Of a stretch of 64,000 nt of DNA, positions 53,338-61,601 are shown piece by piece. The notes under the pieces were generated by a model. It was not told the origin of the DNA and made no database searches. It saw nothing but the letters and a program-made list of their open reading frames with translations. The position numbers and the translations under genes are program-made. Source of the stretch: Egibacter rhizosphaerae (GTDB lineage: Bacteria; Actinomycetota; Nitriliruptoria; Euzebyales; Egibacteraceae); the NCBI RefSeq assembly GCF_004322855.1, contig NZ_CP036402.1, forward strand, positions 372,001 to 436,000. Reading direction: 5' to 3'. Position 1 is the first letter of the stretch, and each line of letters starts with the position of its first letter.

Positions 53338-53751
53338 CTACAGGTAGCGCTCGGAGACGACTCGCACGAACTCCCGCAGCGCTGCGAGACGAGCGAGCTG
53401 CGCGACCACGTGCTCGTCCACCACCTCGGTGTAGCGGTGCACGAGCACGTTGCGGAACCCGACCGCGCGGGCCACCTCGTCGGCGAGCTCCCGCGGCAAC
53501 ACGCCATGCTCGGCGAGCTCGCGCACGGCGTCCGCGTTGGTCGCGGGGCTACGCAGGCCCTCGGTGGCGCAGATGTGATGGGCCGCGTCCACCACCGCCT
53601 CGATCGTGGTGATGAACCGATACTTCACGTGATCGAGCCGCACGTCGTCGGCGAGCACGTCCTCGGGCGCCGCCGAGGCATGCGGCTCCAAGCGGCCCAC
53701 GTCGTCGCTCACGCTGCGCAGCAGCCGGGCGAGCCGTTCGGGGTCAACCAC
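53338..53751 (-). CDS. hepT: HepT-family toxin (HEPN ribonuclease)
   Basis: The 137-residue helical protein has the HEPN signature RNVLVHRYTEV (R-x4-H-x-Y) and the HVKYRFITTIEAVVDAAHHI helix. GTG 53751 overlaps the antitoxin coding end by 8 nt. HepT is an RNase whose active-site tyrosine is adenylylated by its partner nucleotidyltransferase. The MntA gene lies upstream in the same transcript. Confidence 0.9.
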   Translation of the reverse strand: MVDPERLARLLRSVSDDVGRLEPHASAAPEDVLADDVRLDHVKYRFITTIEAVVDAAHHICATEGLRSPATNADAVRELAEHGVLPRELADEVARAVGFRNVLVHRYTEVVDEHVVAQLARLAALREFVRVVSERYL

Positions 53752-54136
53752 CGCGCCACGCCTCGGCAAAGTCCGCTCGCGCCTGCTCTACCCGGAAACG
53801 CTCATCGAGGTAGACCTTGCGGGTCATGGCCTGCCACTCGACCCGACGCGCCGCGTCGGCCTCGGCCAGCAGGCGGCCATGCAACGCCACCCGCCCGGCC
53901 AGCTCCAGCGGCGCCCGATCGAGCACCAGCAGATCGACCCCCGCCGGCAGACGCGATCGAAGTTCCGCCTCGTCGACCTCGCCATCGAAGAGCGCCGCGA
54001 CATCGACGTCCGAGTCCGCCCGCTCGGTCCCCTCGGCTCGGCTGCCGTGCAAGAACACGAACAGCGCTCCGGCCGCGCGCAACAACCTCACGGCCGCGTC
54101 GAGCGACGTGTCCTCGGAGCGAGCGGTGGGCGTCAT
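53744..54136 (-). CDS. mntA: MntA-family nucleotidyltransferase antitoxin
   Basis: The 130-residue protein has the minimal nucleotidyltransferase motif GSRAEGTERADSDVDVAALF (G-S-x10-D-x-D) and the third acidic residue in VDLLVLDRAPLELAGRV. Members of the HepT/MntA pair add AMP to the toxin to silence it. ATG 54136 is preferred to the frame's ATG 54175 because the domain begins directly after it. Confidence 0.9.
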   Translation of the reverse strand: MTPTARSEDTSLDAAVRLLRAAGALFVFLHGSRAEGTERADSDVDVAALFDGEVDEAELRSRLPAGVDLLVLDRAPLELAGRVALHGRLLAEADAARRVEWQAMTRKVYLDERFRVEQARADFAEAWRGG

Positions 54137-54293
54137 GGCCGCATCGTGCCACGCCGCACCCGGTGTCGACGGCACTGACGCCCACCGCCCTCGTCAGCGG
54201 CGTGCGCATCGGGTCTCGACCATCGGGGGCATGAGCGTCCGGGCCCCTGGCTCGGTCGCCAACCCGGACTCGAACCCGCGCTCAAGGCCGCGC

Positions 54294-55082
54294 TCAGCGG
54301 TCGGTGACCCGTTCGTAGCTGCGGCGCGCCCACAGGTAGCTGGCGAGCGCGATCCCGAGCGACCAGGCGATCGTCACCACGGCGCTGTTGCCGATCGGGG
54401 CGTCGGTGAGCAGCCCGCGGAACAGGTCGATCATGGGGGTGAAGGGCTGGTACTCGGCGAACCAGCGCATCCCGGTGGGCATCGACTCGACCGGTACGAA
54501 CCCGCTGCCGAGGAACGGGAGCAGCATCAGCGGCATCGGGAGGTTGCTGGCGCTCTCGACGCTCTTGGCGACCAGACCCAACGCGACCGATAGCCAGGTC
54601 ATGGCCAGCGCGATGAGGGCGCTCACGCCGGCGACGGCCAGCCACTCCAACGGCCCCGCGGTGGGGCGGAACCCGAGCAGGACCGCCAGTCCCGCCACGA
54701 CCGCGACGACCGCGACCGCCTGGAGGACGCCGACGACGACGTGTCCGGTGAGCACCGATCCACGGGCGATCGACATGGTGCGGAACCGGGAGATGATGCC
54801 CTCGGTCATGTCCATCGTCACGGCGATCGCGGTGTTCGTGGCACCACCGGCGATGGCGATCAACAGGATGCCCGGGGTGACGAAGGCGAGGTAGGCGGAA
54901 CGCCCGCCCTCGGGCACGCCGAGCCCATCACCCATCGTGCCGCCGAGGACGTACACGAAGAGCAGCAGGAGGACGACGGGGACGGCCAGCTGGTAGACGA
55001 TCAGCGACAGCCGGACCTGGCGGCGCAGGTTGCGCCGCGCCATCGTGGTCGAGTCGCGCAGGGTGCGGGCCATGGTGCTCAT
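54294..55082 (-). CDS. ABC-2 type permease, daunorubicin-resistance (DrrB) type
   Basis: The 262-residue protein has six helices and DrrB blocks: MARRNLRRQVRLSLIVYQLA, LAFVTPGILLIAIAGGATNT, DMTEGIISRFRTMSIARGSV and the late MRWFAEYQPFTPMIDLFRGL. ATG 55082 overlaps the ATPase stop (ATGA). It would form the membrane part of a lipophilic-compound or drug exporter. Confidence 0.92.
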   Translation of the reverse strand: MSTMARTLRDSTTMARRNLRRQVRLSLIVYQLAVPVVLLLLFVYVLGGTMGDGLGVPEGGRSAYLAFVTPGILLIAIAGGATNTAIAVTMDMTEGIISRFRTMSIARGSVLTGHVVVGVLQAVAVVAVVAGLAVLLGFRPTAGPLEWLAVAGVSALIALAMTWLSVALGLVAKSVESASNLPMPLMLLPFLGSGFVPVESMPTGMRWFAEYQPFTPMIDLFRGLLTDAPIGNSAVVTIAWSLGIALASYLWARRSYERVTDR

Positions 55083-56071
55083 GACTCGTTCTCCGTGGTC
55101 GGTGCGGCGGACGCGGGCTCGGAGCCGGCTGTCGCGGTCGGGTGCCCGGTCAGGGTGAGGAAGACGTCGTCGAGATCGGGGTGGTGCACCGACCACGAGG
55201 CGACGTCGACCGCGGCCGCGTCGAGCTCGTGGAGGAGCCCACGCAGCGTCTGCAGGCTGCCGTCGCCGGGCACGCGCAGCGCGAGCGCCGCCTCGTCGCG
55301 CACGGCTGCGTCAAGACGGGTCGCGGCCGCCTCGAGGTCGTCGACGTTGGCGAACTCGAGTTGGACGTGCCCGCCGGGCAGGCGACGCTTGAGCTCGTCG
55401 GGGCTGCCCTCGGCCACGACCGTCCCACGGTCGAGCACGACGATGCGGTCGGCGAGCTGGTCGGCCTCCTCCATGTACTGGGTGGTGAGAAAGACCGTGA
55501 CCCCGTCGGCGACGAGCTCGCGGACGATCTCCCACAGGCCACGGCGGCTGCGGGGATCGAGGCCGGTGGTCGGCTCGTCCAGGAAGATCAGCCGTGGCCG
55601 ACCGACCAACGTCATGGCGAGGTCGAGCCGTCGCCGCATCCCGCCGGAGTAGGTGTGCACCGGCGTGTCGGCGGCGTCCACGAGGTCGAAGCGCTCCAGC
55701 AGTCCGGCGACGCGTCGACGCCCCGCATCCCGTGGAAGGTGGTGCAGATCGGCCATGAGCCGCAGGTTCTCGCGGCCCGTGAACACCTCGTCGACGGCGG
55801 AGAACTGGCCGGTCAGACCGATCGCCGCGCGAACCTCGTCGGGCTCGGCGGTCAGGTCGTGACCGAAGACCTCGACGTGGCCCTGATCGGCGCCGACCAG
55901 CGTGGACAGAATGTTCACGATCGTGGTCTTGCCGGCCCCGTTCGGGCCGAGCAGCGCGGACACGGTCCCCTCGGCGACGTGCAGGTCGATGCCGTCGAGG
56001 ACGAGGTGGTCGCCGTAGGACTTGCACAGGCCGGTGGCGGCGATCGCTGGCGGGTTGGGTGCGATGGGCAT
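55079..56071 (-). CDS. ABC transporter ATPase, daunorubicin-resistance (DrrA) type
   Basis: The 330-residue ATPase has Walker A (LLGPNGAGKTTIVNILSTLV), the signature YSGGMRRRLDLAMTLVGRP, Walker B (LIFLDEPTTGLDPRSRRGLW), QYMEEADQLADRI and the DrrA C-terminal region ending in DLDDVFLTLTGHP. It belongs to a four-gene leftward operon: HicB-like protein, DUF4097 protein, DrrA, DrrB. The cargo is unknown. Confidence 0.94.
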   Translation of the reverse strand: MPIAPNPPAIAATGLCKSYGDHLVLDGIDLHVAEGTVSALLGPNGAGKTTIVNILSTLVGADQGHVEVFGHDLTAEPDEVRAAIGLTGQFSAVDEVFTGRENLRLMADLHHLPRDAGRRRVAGLLERFDLVDAADTPVHTYSGGMRRRLDLAMTLVGRPRLIFLDEPTTGLDPRSRRGLWEIVRELVADGVTVFLTTQYMEEADQLADRIVVLDRGTVVAEGSPDELKRRLPGGHVQLEFANVDDLEAAATRLDAAVRDEAALALRVPGDGSLQTLRGLLHELDAAAVDVASWSVHHPDLDDVFLTLTGHPTATAGSEPASAAPTTENES

Positions 56072-56104
56072 GGGGGTTCCTCCCTCGTGCGGATGCGCCC
56101 CTGC

Positions 56105-56956
56105 TCAGGCGCGGTGGATGGCGATGTCGCCGAAAGACGTGCGGGCGCGGATCTCGGCGGTCGCCCCGTCGTCCCCGGGCCCGTGCGCGTCGTCGAGGTC
56201 CCGGGTGATCCGCCCGAAGCGCGAGTGTGCGTCGACCCAGGCGGCGGTGCCCGCGTGAATTCCCACGTCGACCTGGCCGGAGCCCGTCGCGAGGTTGATC
56301 CTGCCGCCGGTCACCTCGCCCACGCTGATCGCGCCGTTCGCGGTCCTGGCTTCGATCGGCCCGTGGGTCCGGCCGATGGTGATGTCGCTGTTGGACGAGC
56401 GGACCCGCAGCTCGCCGGTGACCTCACCGATCCAGGTGCGGCCGTTGAGGTTCTTCACCTCGGCCTCGCCCTGGACCGCGGTGATGCGCACCTCGCCGGC
56501 AGCGACGACCGTCACCCGTCCGCCGGCACGACCGAGCGTCACGGCGCCGGCGCGTGTCTCGAGCCGGGCCGGGCCGGTGTCGTCGCACCGGATCTCGCCG
56601 TTCGTCTTGACGCGGACCTCGCCGAGACGACCGTCGGCACGAACGTCGCCGACCTGTGCGTCCACCTCGACGTCCGAGCCCGCAGGCAGCTCGATCACGA
56701 CCGACACCCATCCCGAACGGGAGCTCGGTCCGACGAGCTTGCCGAGACCACTGGGAGCGTGACCGCGGACCGCGAGCCCGTCGCTGTCGTGCTCGATGCG
56801 GGTCTTCTCGGCCGCCTCAACATCGGCTTCGCGCGTGCGGTCGCTCGGGTTCACGGTGACGACGGTGTCCGTCCGGTCGCTCGCGATCAGGTGGACCGCA
56901 CCGAGCGCGACGTCGATCACCGCGGTGATCGGCTCGGGCGTGTGGAACGTCTGCAT
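56105..56956 (-). CDS. DUF4097-family beta-strand repeat protein
   Basis: The 283-residue protein consists of short repeating beta strands typical of the 'putative adhesin'/DUF4097 fold: ITAVIDVALGAVHLIASDRT, then repeats such as RTWIGEVTGELRVRSSNSDI, EARTANGAISVGEVTGGRIN and RARTSFGDIAIHRA. It has no signal peptide. In actinobacteria such genes often precede DrrAB-type transporters. Function unknown. Confidence 0.85.
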   Translation of the reverse strand: MQTFHTPEPITAVIDVALGAVHLIASDRTDTVVTVNPSDRTREADVEAAEKTRIEHDSDGLAVRGHAPSGLGKLVGPSSRSGWVSVVIELPAGSDVEVDAQVGDVRADGRLGEVRVKTNGEIRCDDTGPARLETRAGAVTLGRAGGRVTVVAAGEVRITAVQGEAEVKNLNGRTWIGEVTGELRVRSSNSDITIGRTHGPIEARTANGAISVGEVTGGRINLATGSGQVDVGIHAGTAAWVDAHSRFGRITRDLDDAHGPGDDGATAEIRARTSFGDIAIHRA

Positions 56957-57032
56957 GGCGCTCCCTTCGGGCGTGCAGGGCGGGGGCGGTGTGTGGCGCC
57001 GGCTCGGTGGCGGGTGGAGTGGCGGAGGCCCG

Positions 57033-57587
57033 CTACCGAACCCAGCCGGTGAAGCGCTGGCCGCCGCTGGCGCCCCCGGGCCGGGCGTGCTGACTCCGCC
57101 GCTCCCCGGCGTCGAGCGCCGCAGCCGCCGCGCGGACCAGCCAGGCGTTGAGGGACAGCCCTTCGGCGCGGGCTGCTTCCTCCATGCGGGCCTTGAGCGT
57201 CTCGGGGAGGCGGAGGTTGAGCCGTGCCGTGCCCCCCTCGTCGGCGAAGGCGTCCCGTCCGGCCACGCCGAGCGCCAGCCCTCCCGGCTCGGAGCCCGCC
57301 CGGTCGGCGTCGTCGCTGGCGGAGACGTCGGCTCCCTCGGCGGACGGGGGCAGCGTCACCACGAAGTCGGGCTCGCGGCCGCGTAGGCGGACCTCCACCG
57401 AGCCCGGGGCGAGCTCGACGGTGATCTCCTCGGTGGCAGCGGTCAGCGCCTCGAGGAGCACGAGCTGCGCGGCCGACTCGAGTGGCGCGGAGAGCCGGTC
57501 CGCAAGCGCGCGGGCCTCGTCACCACCGGCTTCGGCGGCCACGGCCAGGTCACGGCGCAAACGGTCGATGTACGGAGTGAGATCCAT
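57033..57587 (-). CDS. HicB-like antitoxin-type protein
   Basis: The 184-residue protein has an Ala-rich helical N-terminal half (LTPYIDRLRRDLAVAAEAGG) and a C-terminal ribbon-helix-helix (ARLNLRLPETLKARMEEAAR, AEGLSLNAWLVRAAAAALD) at about residues 128-168. It is annotated in relatives as a HicB-type antitoxin, but no HicA toxin is adjacent; its place before the DUF4097 and DrrAB genes suggests a repressor of that operon. ATG 57587 is used because the preceding frame to 57629 lacks a ribosome site. Confidence 0.75.
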   Translation of the reverse strand: MDLTPYIDRLRRDLAVAAEAGGDEARALADRLSAPLESAAQLVLLEALTAATEEITVELAPGSVEVRLRGREPDFVVTLPPSAEGADVSASDDADRAGSEPGGLALGVAGRDAFADEGGTARLNLRLPETLKARMEEAARAEGLSLNAWLVRAAAAALDAGERRSQHARPGGASGGQRFTGWVR

Positions 57588-57683
57588 GGCGGCAGTATGG
57601 CACCGGTACGGCACCACGGCAAGTGCCATCTTGGCTCAAGTGACACAGACGCCACACCGGCGCAGGCCGCGCGCATAAATCCC

Positions 57684-57713
57684 TTGACATGCAAGTGACT
57701 GCTTGCGTAATCT
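57684..57713 (+). promoter_or_regulatory. Promoter with internal operator for the ArsR-VOC pair
   Basis: TTGACA (57684-57689), an 18-nt spacer and TAATCT (57708-57713). The spacer holds GCAAG-N6-CTTGC (57691-57706), a likely ArsR operator. The start point falls at about the GTG (57720), implying a leaderless mRNA. Confidence 0.65.
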
Positions 57714-57719
57714 TGCCGT

Positions 57720-58004
57720 GTGACCGACGTGTTCAAGGCCCTGGCCGACGAGACCCGCCGTCTGATCCTCGACGAACTGGCCACCCGCGACGGACAAACC
57801 TTGTTCGAGATCTGCTCCCTGCTCATCGCCCGGCACGGCATCAACTCCAGCCGGCAGGCGATCTCGCAGCACCTCACCGTGCTCGAGTCCGCTGGCCTGG
57901 TCACGGTGCAGTGGCGTGGGCGCTCGAAGCTCCACTACCTCAACCGCGAACCCCTCGCCGACCTCACCCAGCGGTGGCTGAACCCCGGAAAGGACGCCTC
58001 ATGA
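57720..58004 (+). CDS. ArsR-family winged-helix regulator
   Basis: The 94-residue protein begins at GTG 57720, at or next to the predicted transcription start. FKALADETRRLILDELATRD, then NSSRQAISQHLTVLESAGLV and VQWRGRSKLHYLNREPL give the winged helix, without metal-binding cysteines in the recognition helix. It overlaps the VOC gene start (ATGA) and probably autoregulates through the inverted repeat in the promoter spacer. Confidence 0.9.
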   Translation: MTDVFKALADETRRLILDELATRDGQTLFEICSLLIARHGINSSRQAISQHLTVLESAGLVTVQWRGRSKLHYLNREPLADLTQRWLNPGKDAS

Positions 58005-58390
58005 AGATCCACCTCACCAGCGTCTTCGTCGACGATCAGCGGGCAGCCCTCGACTTCTACACCGACGTCCTCGGCTTCCAAGCCCACCACGACATCCCCA
58101 TCGGCGACGACGCCTGGTGGCTGACGGTCGTGTCACCCGAACAGCCCGACGGTGCGCAGCTGCTCTTGGAGCCCGCGGGCCATCCCGCCGTCAAGCCGTA
58201 CCGAGACGCCCTCGTCGAGGACGGCATCCCACTGGCGCAGTTCGGCGTGGACGACGTCCAGTCCGAGTACGAACGGCTCACCGAGCGCGGCGTCGAGTTC
58301 ACCCAACCCCCGACCGATCTCGGCAACGTCACGATGGCCGTGTTCGACGACACCTGCGGCAACCTCATCCAGATCGTCGACCGTTGGTGA
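58001..58390 (+). CDS. VOC/glyoxalase-family protein
   Basis: The 129-residue protein has the two beta-alpha-beta-beta-beta modules of the vicinal-oxygen-chelate fold: MKIHLTSVFVDDQRAALDFY, TDVLGFQAHHDI and FDDTCGNLIQIVDRW. Metal ligands could be the His near residue 4 and Glu/His at equivalent strands. ArsR-VOC pairs are frequent in actinobacteria and may detoxify electrophiles. Substrate unknown. Confidence 0.88.
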   Translation: MKIHLTSVFVDDQRAALDFYTDVLGFQAHHDIPIGDDAWWLTVVSPEQPDGAQLLLEPAGHPAVKPYRDALVEDGIPLAQFGVDDVQSEYERLTERGVEFTQPPTDLGNVTMAVFDDTCGNLIQIVDRW

Positions 58391-58444
58391 CCCGCCCGTG
58401 CCCACCCGGGACTGCGCACTCCCGCCCGCGAGGCGCGCTTCGGG

Positions 58445-58654
58445 CTACGGCTCCTCGTGCTGACCGAAGAGTGCGTAGATCACCGCGCCGAACATGAGTC
58501 CGATGGCCGCGCCAATCGCGATAGCCGGCCCGATGTGGTCCGTCACGGTGATCCCCAGCATGCCGAGGAGCGCGCCGAAGGTGGGTCCCAGAGCTATCGC
58601 CATCACGGGACTGAAGCCGTTTCCGTCCCCCTCCTCGTCCCCATCCTCGCTCAT
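58445..58654 (-). CDS. Small hypothetical membrane protein
   Basis: The 69-residue protein has an acidic N-terminus (MSEDGDEEGDGN) and two hydrophobic helices (VMAIALGPTFGALLGMLGI, IGAAIGLMFGAVIYALFG) separated by TDHIGP, with a short acidic tail. Coding frame and GC pattern look genuine. The helix-turn-helix of Gly-rich segments recalls small two-helix membrane proteins; no family can be named. Confidence 0.6.
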   Translation of the reverse strand: MSEDGDEEGDGNGFSPVMAIALGPTFGALLGMLGITVTDHIGPAIAIGAAIGLMFGAVIYALFGQHEEP

Positions 58655-58770
58655 CGCAGATCAACGCTACCTCGTCTTGCTGCCGCGCTCACCAGGGACC
58701 GACAATCGCTCGCCAACAGACGTCTCGGGTGCTGGCCTCCGGCGAGGACACCCCAGGGCTGAGGGAGCGC

Positions 58771-59193
58771 ATGCACCTGCCGGCAGCCGCTCGCCACGTC
58801 CTCGCCTGGCTGCGCGCGTCGCTGCCTGCGACCCGCAGGCGGCTCGCCGCGCAGGACGTGATGCTGCTGGCGGCGGGCCTCAGCTTCTGGGCGGCCTGGC
58901 TCGGCGGCTGGGTCGTCCTCGCCGTGACCTACCGGGCGTTCACGCCCGTGCCCGTCGCGCTCGGCCCGCTGCTCGTCGCCTCGGGCGCGACCGGCAGCTT
59001 CCTCGCGGGCATGTCGCTGGGCTGGGTGCTGCTGCTCGAGATCGGCGTCGAGGTGGGCCGGGCCTACGGCGGCTCCGAGGAGCTCGGCGCGGCCGTGCTC
59101 TTCCTCCTCTACCTGTTCCTGGTCCAGCTCACCTGTCTCGTCGGCTACTCGTGGGCCCTCGACCTGCACCGACCCGTCCGGGGCGCGCAATGA
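58771..59193 (+). pseudogene. Shortened YihY/BrkB-family membrane protein
   Basis: The 140-residue product contains only the start (RRLAAQDVMLLAAGLSFWAA) and the end (GSFLAGMSLGWVLLLEIGVE, VGRAYGGSEELGAAVLFLLY) of a YihY-type protein, joined near residue 65. Complete members have about 280-300 residues and six helices, so about half, in the middle, is missing while the frame stays open. It may be a decayed gene or a stable two-piece derivative. ATG 58771 has the weak ribosome site GAGGGA; a GTG at 58729 is also open. Confidence 0.6.
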
Positions 59194-59225
59194 CCTAACC
59201 TGCGCCCACAGCCGCCGCACGAGAC

Positions 59226-59918
59226 CTGTTCACCTTCCATCACGTCAACGTCGAACGTGACGGCACCGCCGTGCTCACCGACGTGTGCGCACAGGTGCCG
59301 GCGTCCGGCATCACCGTGGTGATCGGCCCGTCCGGGGCGGGCAAGTCGACGCTGTTGCGCCTGTGCAACCGGCTGGACGTGCCCACCACCGGAACGGTGA
59401 CCTATCGCGGCGCCGACCTCGCAGGTCTCGACCCGCTTGAGCTCCGCCGCCGCGTCGGCATGGTCTTCCAGACGCCGACGCCGTTCGCCGGCACGGTCCG
59501 CGACAACCTCGTCGTCGCCGCGCCCGCCGGCGACGACGACCGGTTCGCCGCCGCGTTGACCGCCGCCGCACTCGACCCTGCGTTGCTCGACCGGGACGCC
59601 GACAGCCTCTCGGGCGGCGAAGCCCAACGCGCCTGCCTGGCACGCACGCTCGTGGCCGACTGCGAGGCGCTGTTGCTCGACGAGCCGACCTCCGCGCTGG
59701 ACGCCGCCCCCAAGCACGCGTTCGAGCGTCTCGCGGTCGACTTGGCGGCCCGGGGGACGCCGATGCTGTGGGTCACCCACGAGCTCGCGCAGTTGCAACG
59801 CATCGCCGACGGCGTGCTCGCCCTCGTCGACGGAGCGCTGGTCCACGCGGGCACCCCCGAAGGACTCCGCGACGTCGCCGAGCTCGACACCTTCCTCTCC
59901 GATGGAGGAGCATCATGA
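59226..59918 (+). CDS. ABC transporter ATPase, FetA-like, with no conventional start codon
   Basis: The ATPase has Walker A (VVIGPSGAGKSTLLRLCNRL), the signature LSGGEAQRACLARTLVA and Walker B (ALLLDEPTSALDAAPKHAFE), matching FetA of the FetAB iron-export type. Strand 1 (LFTFHHVNVERDGTAVLTDV) begins at CTG 59226, but no ATG, GTG or TTG precedes it after the stop at 59196; the first GTG (59271) would delete that strand. Either CTG is used or the start has been lost. The permease gene downstream is damaged too. Confidence 0.8.
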   Translation: MFTFHHVNVERDGTAVLTDVCAQVPASGITVVIGPSGAGKSTLLRLCNRLDVPTTGTVTYRGADLAGLDPLELRRRVGMVFQTPTPFAGTVRDNLVVAAPAGDDDRFAAALTAAALDPALLDRDADSLSGGEAQRACLARTLVADCEALLLDEPTSALDAAPKHAFERLAVDLAARGTPMLWVTHELAQLQRIADGVLALVDGALVHAGTPEGLRDVAELDTFLSDGGAS

Positions 59919-60323
59919 TGGGGCAGGGAGACGTCACTGCGCTCGGCCTGCTCGCCTCGCTGGCCCTCGTCGCCGTCGCCGTCGGCATCTCCGGCTGGCA
60001 GCGTCTCGGCCTCGAACGGCGCATCGCCTGGTCCGCGGCCCGCGCGATGGTTCAGCTGCTGCTGGTCGGCGGCACGCTGGCGGTGGTGCTCGACCCCGAC
60101 CGGTCGCTGGCGTGGTCGTGGCTGTGGGTCGCCGCGATGACGGCCTACGCCGGTCCTCGCCGGCGTCCATCCCGTCGACGCCGTCCTCGTCCAGGCCGTC
60201 GTCATGTTCCTCGTCCTCGGCGCTGTCGCCACCACCAGCGCGATCGTCGGACTCGGCCTCACCCGCCGCCTGTTCACCCCCGACCACCGCCTCCAACCCC
60301 TCCCCCGACCGTCGGAGACCTGA
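59915..60323 (+). pseudogene. FetB-like (UPF0014) permease with internal deletion
   Basis: ATG 59915 overlaps the ATPase stop. The first about 80 residues (RIAWSAARAMVQLLLVGGTL, then DRSLAWSWLWVAAMTAYAG) match the N-terminus of FetB. At about 60150 the frame shifts and the rest is the family's C-terminus: LAGVHPVDAVLVQAVVMFLV, LGAVATTSAIVGLGLTRRLF and a stop at 60321. The middle of about 140 residues is absent. With the ATPase's missing start this ABC pair looks inactive. Confidence 0.8.
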
Positions 60324-60575
60324 GCGCTCAATGGGGCTCGCACCCAGGCCAGAAGCCCGGTGAGCGCCCTCAGATCACCGCTGTGCCTGATGATCTCCAT
60401 CCGCCCGCGACACCGCGGTGGCACGCGGGCTGGACAACGTCACCTTGGCGGTGCTGGACGCCGCGCGACTCGCCGAGGTCGAGCAGCCGGGCGGAGCCGA
60501 CCTCTCGTACCTGAGGCAGCGCCTGCCAAGGGCGTCCCGAGGGCACGCGGCGCCGTGCTCTGCGACAATGGCGCC

Positions 60576-60785
60576 ATGGACGACCAGCGGGCGGAGCGGC
60601 TCCGCGCGGCCCTCGCGCTGCACGAGGACGGCGTCGCCATGATGCGCCAGAACCTCCGCCGCCGTTGTCCAGACGCGTCGGCAGAGGAGATCGACCGGCG
60701 CCTGGCGGCCTGGCTCCGGGAACGCCCGGGCGCCGAACACGGGGACGGCTCCGGCACACCGGTCACGCTGCGGATCAACGAGTGA
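60576..60785 (+). CDS. Small protein paired with an AbiEii-like nucleotidyltransferase
   Basis: The 69-residue charged protein (MDDQRAERLRAALALHEDGV, then MMRQNLRRRCPDASAEEIDR and RLAAWLRERPGAEHGDGSGT) is helical. Its stop overlaps the GTG of the nucleotidyltransferase (GTGA), the arrangement of a two-gene toxin-antitoxin or abortive-infection module. No DNA-binding motif is evident. It may be the antitoxin. Confidence 0.6.
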   Translation: MDDQRAERLRAALALHEDGVAMMRQNLRRRCPDASAEEIDRRLAAWLRERPGAEHGDGSGTPVTLRINE

Positions 60786-61399
60786 GTGACCTGCAGCGCA
60801 CCCTCCGCGACCTCGTTGACCGGCTCCGGGAGGCGGGCGTGCATCTCGCGCTCGTCGGGGGCCTCGCCGTGTCGGCCCACACCGAACCCCGCTTCACCCG
60901 TGACGTCGATCTGGCCGTCGCCGTCGCCGACGACACGGCCGCGGAAGAAGTCGTGCGCCGGCTGGTGCCGCCCTACGTGCTGCTGGCCTCCCTCGAGCAC
61001 GACTCGCTGGAGCGACTGGCCGCGGTCCGGCTCGGTTCGGAACCCGGCCACGAAACGGCGGTCGCGGACCTGCTGTTCGCCTCCTCCGGCATCGAGCAGG
61101 AACTGACCGACGATGCCGAAGCGCTCGAGGTCTTCCCCGGCCTGATCGTTCCGGTCGCCCGCATCGGCCACCTCCTGGCCCTGAAGCTGCTGTCGCGCGA
61201 GGCACAGCGCCCTCAGGACGACGTGGATCTCGTCGCGCTCCTCGGCGTCGCCGACGGGGAAGAGCGAGCCCGGGCAACGGACGCGCTTCACCGAATCGTC
61301 CAGCGTGGGACCCATCGGGGCCGTGACCTCCTGGCCGCGTGGGAGGAGCTGGTGAACGCACACCATCGGGGCGACACGGCAGCCGGCGCGGACGGATAG
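60782..61399 (+). CDS. Nucleotidyltransferase of the AbiEii/AbiGii toxin type
   Basis: The 205-residue protein has LREAGVHLALVGGLAVSAHT followed by EPRFTRDVDLAVAVADDTAA, the GG-x-A-V ... D-x-D layout of the AbiEii-like family, and a helical C-terminal domain (LLALKLLSREAQRPQDDVDL). It starts at GTG 60782, overlapping the small gene. Members include type IV toxins that modify tRNA. No phage-defence activity can be claimed from sequence alone. Confidence 0.78.
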   Translation: MSDLQRTLRDLVDRLREAGVHLALVGGLAVSAHTEPRFTRDVDLAVAVADDTAAEEVVRRLVPPYVLLASLEHDSLERLAAVRLGSEPGHETAVADLLFASSGIEQELTDDAEALEVFPGLIVPVARIGHLLALKLLSREAQRPQDDVDLVALLGVADGEERARATDALHRIVQRGTHRGRDLLAAWEELVNAHHRGDTAAGADG

Positions 61400-61601
61400 C
61401 CCCGTCGACCGGGCCGCGGCCATTCGCCTCACCGGCTACGAGTCGCGCCTTCCAGCCGGCGACCTCGTCCAGCTGCTGCGTCACGGGTGATGGGCACCTA
61501 CGAACCCGCCGGCCGGGTCGAGACGGACTCGGAGCGAGTGGGCCAAGCAACGAGCGTGCTCGCGCCGGCCCGCTTCGACATCGCCGAGCGGCGCGTCGTG
61601 G

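Noticed and set aside
60418-60642. Plus-strand frame MARGLDNVTLAVLDAARL before the small AbiEii partner
   Set aside because: It has some coding look but no ribosome site or recognisable family, and loses this after about 40 codons; too weak to call.
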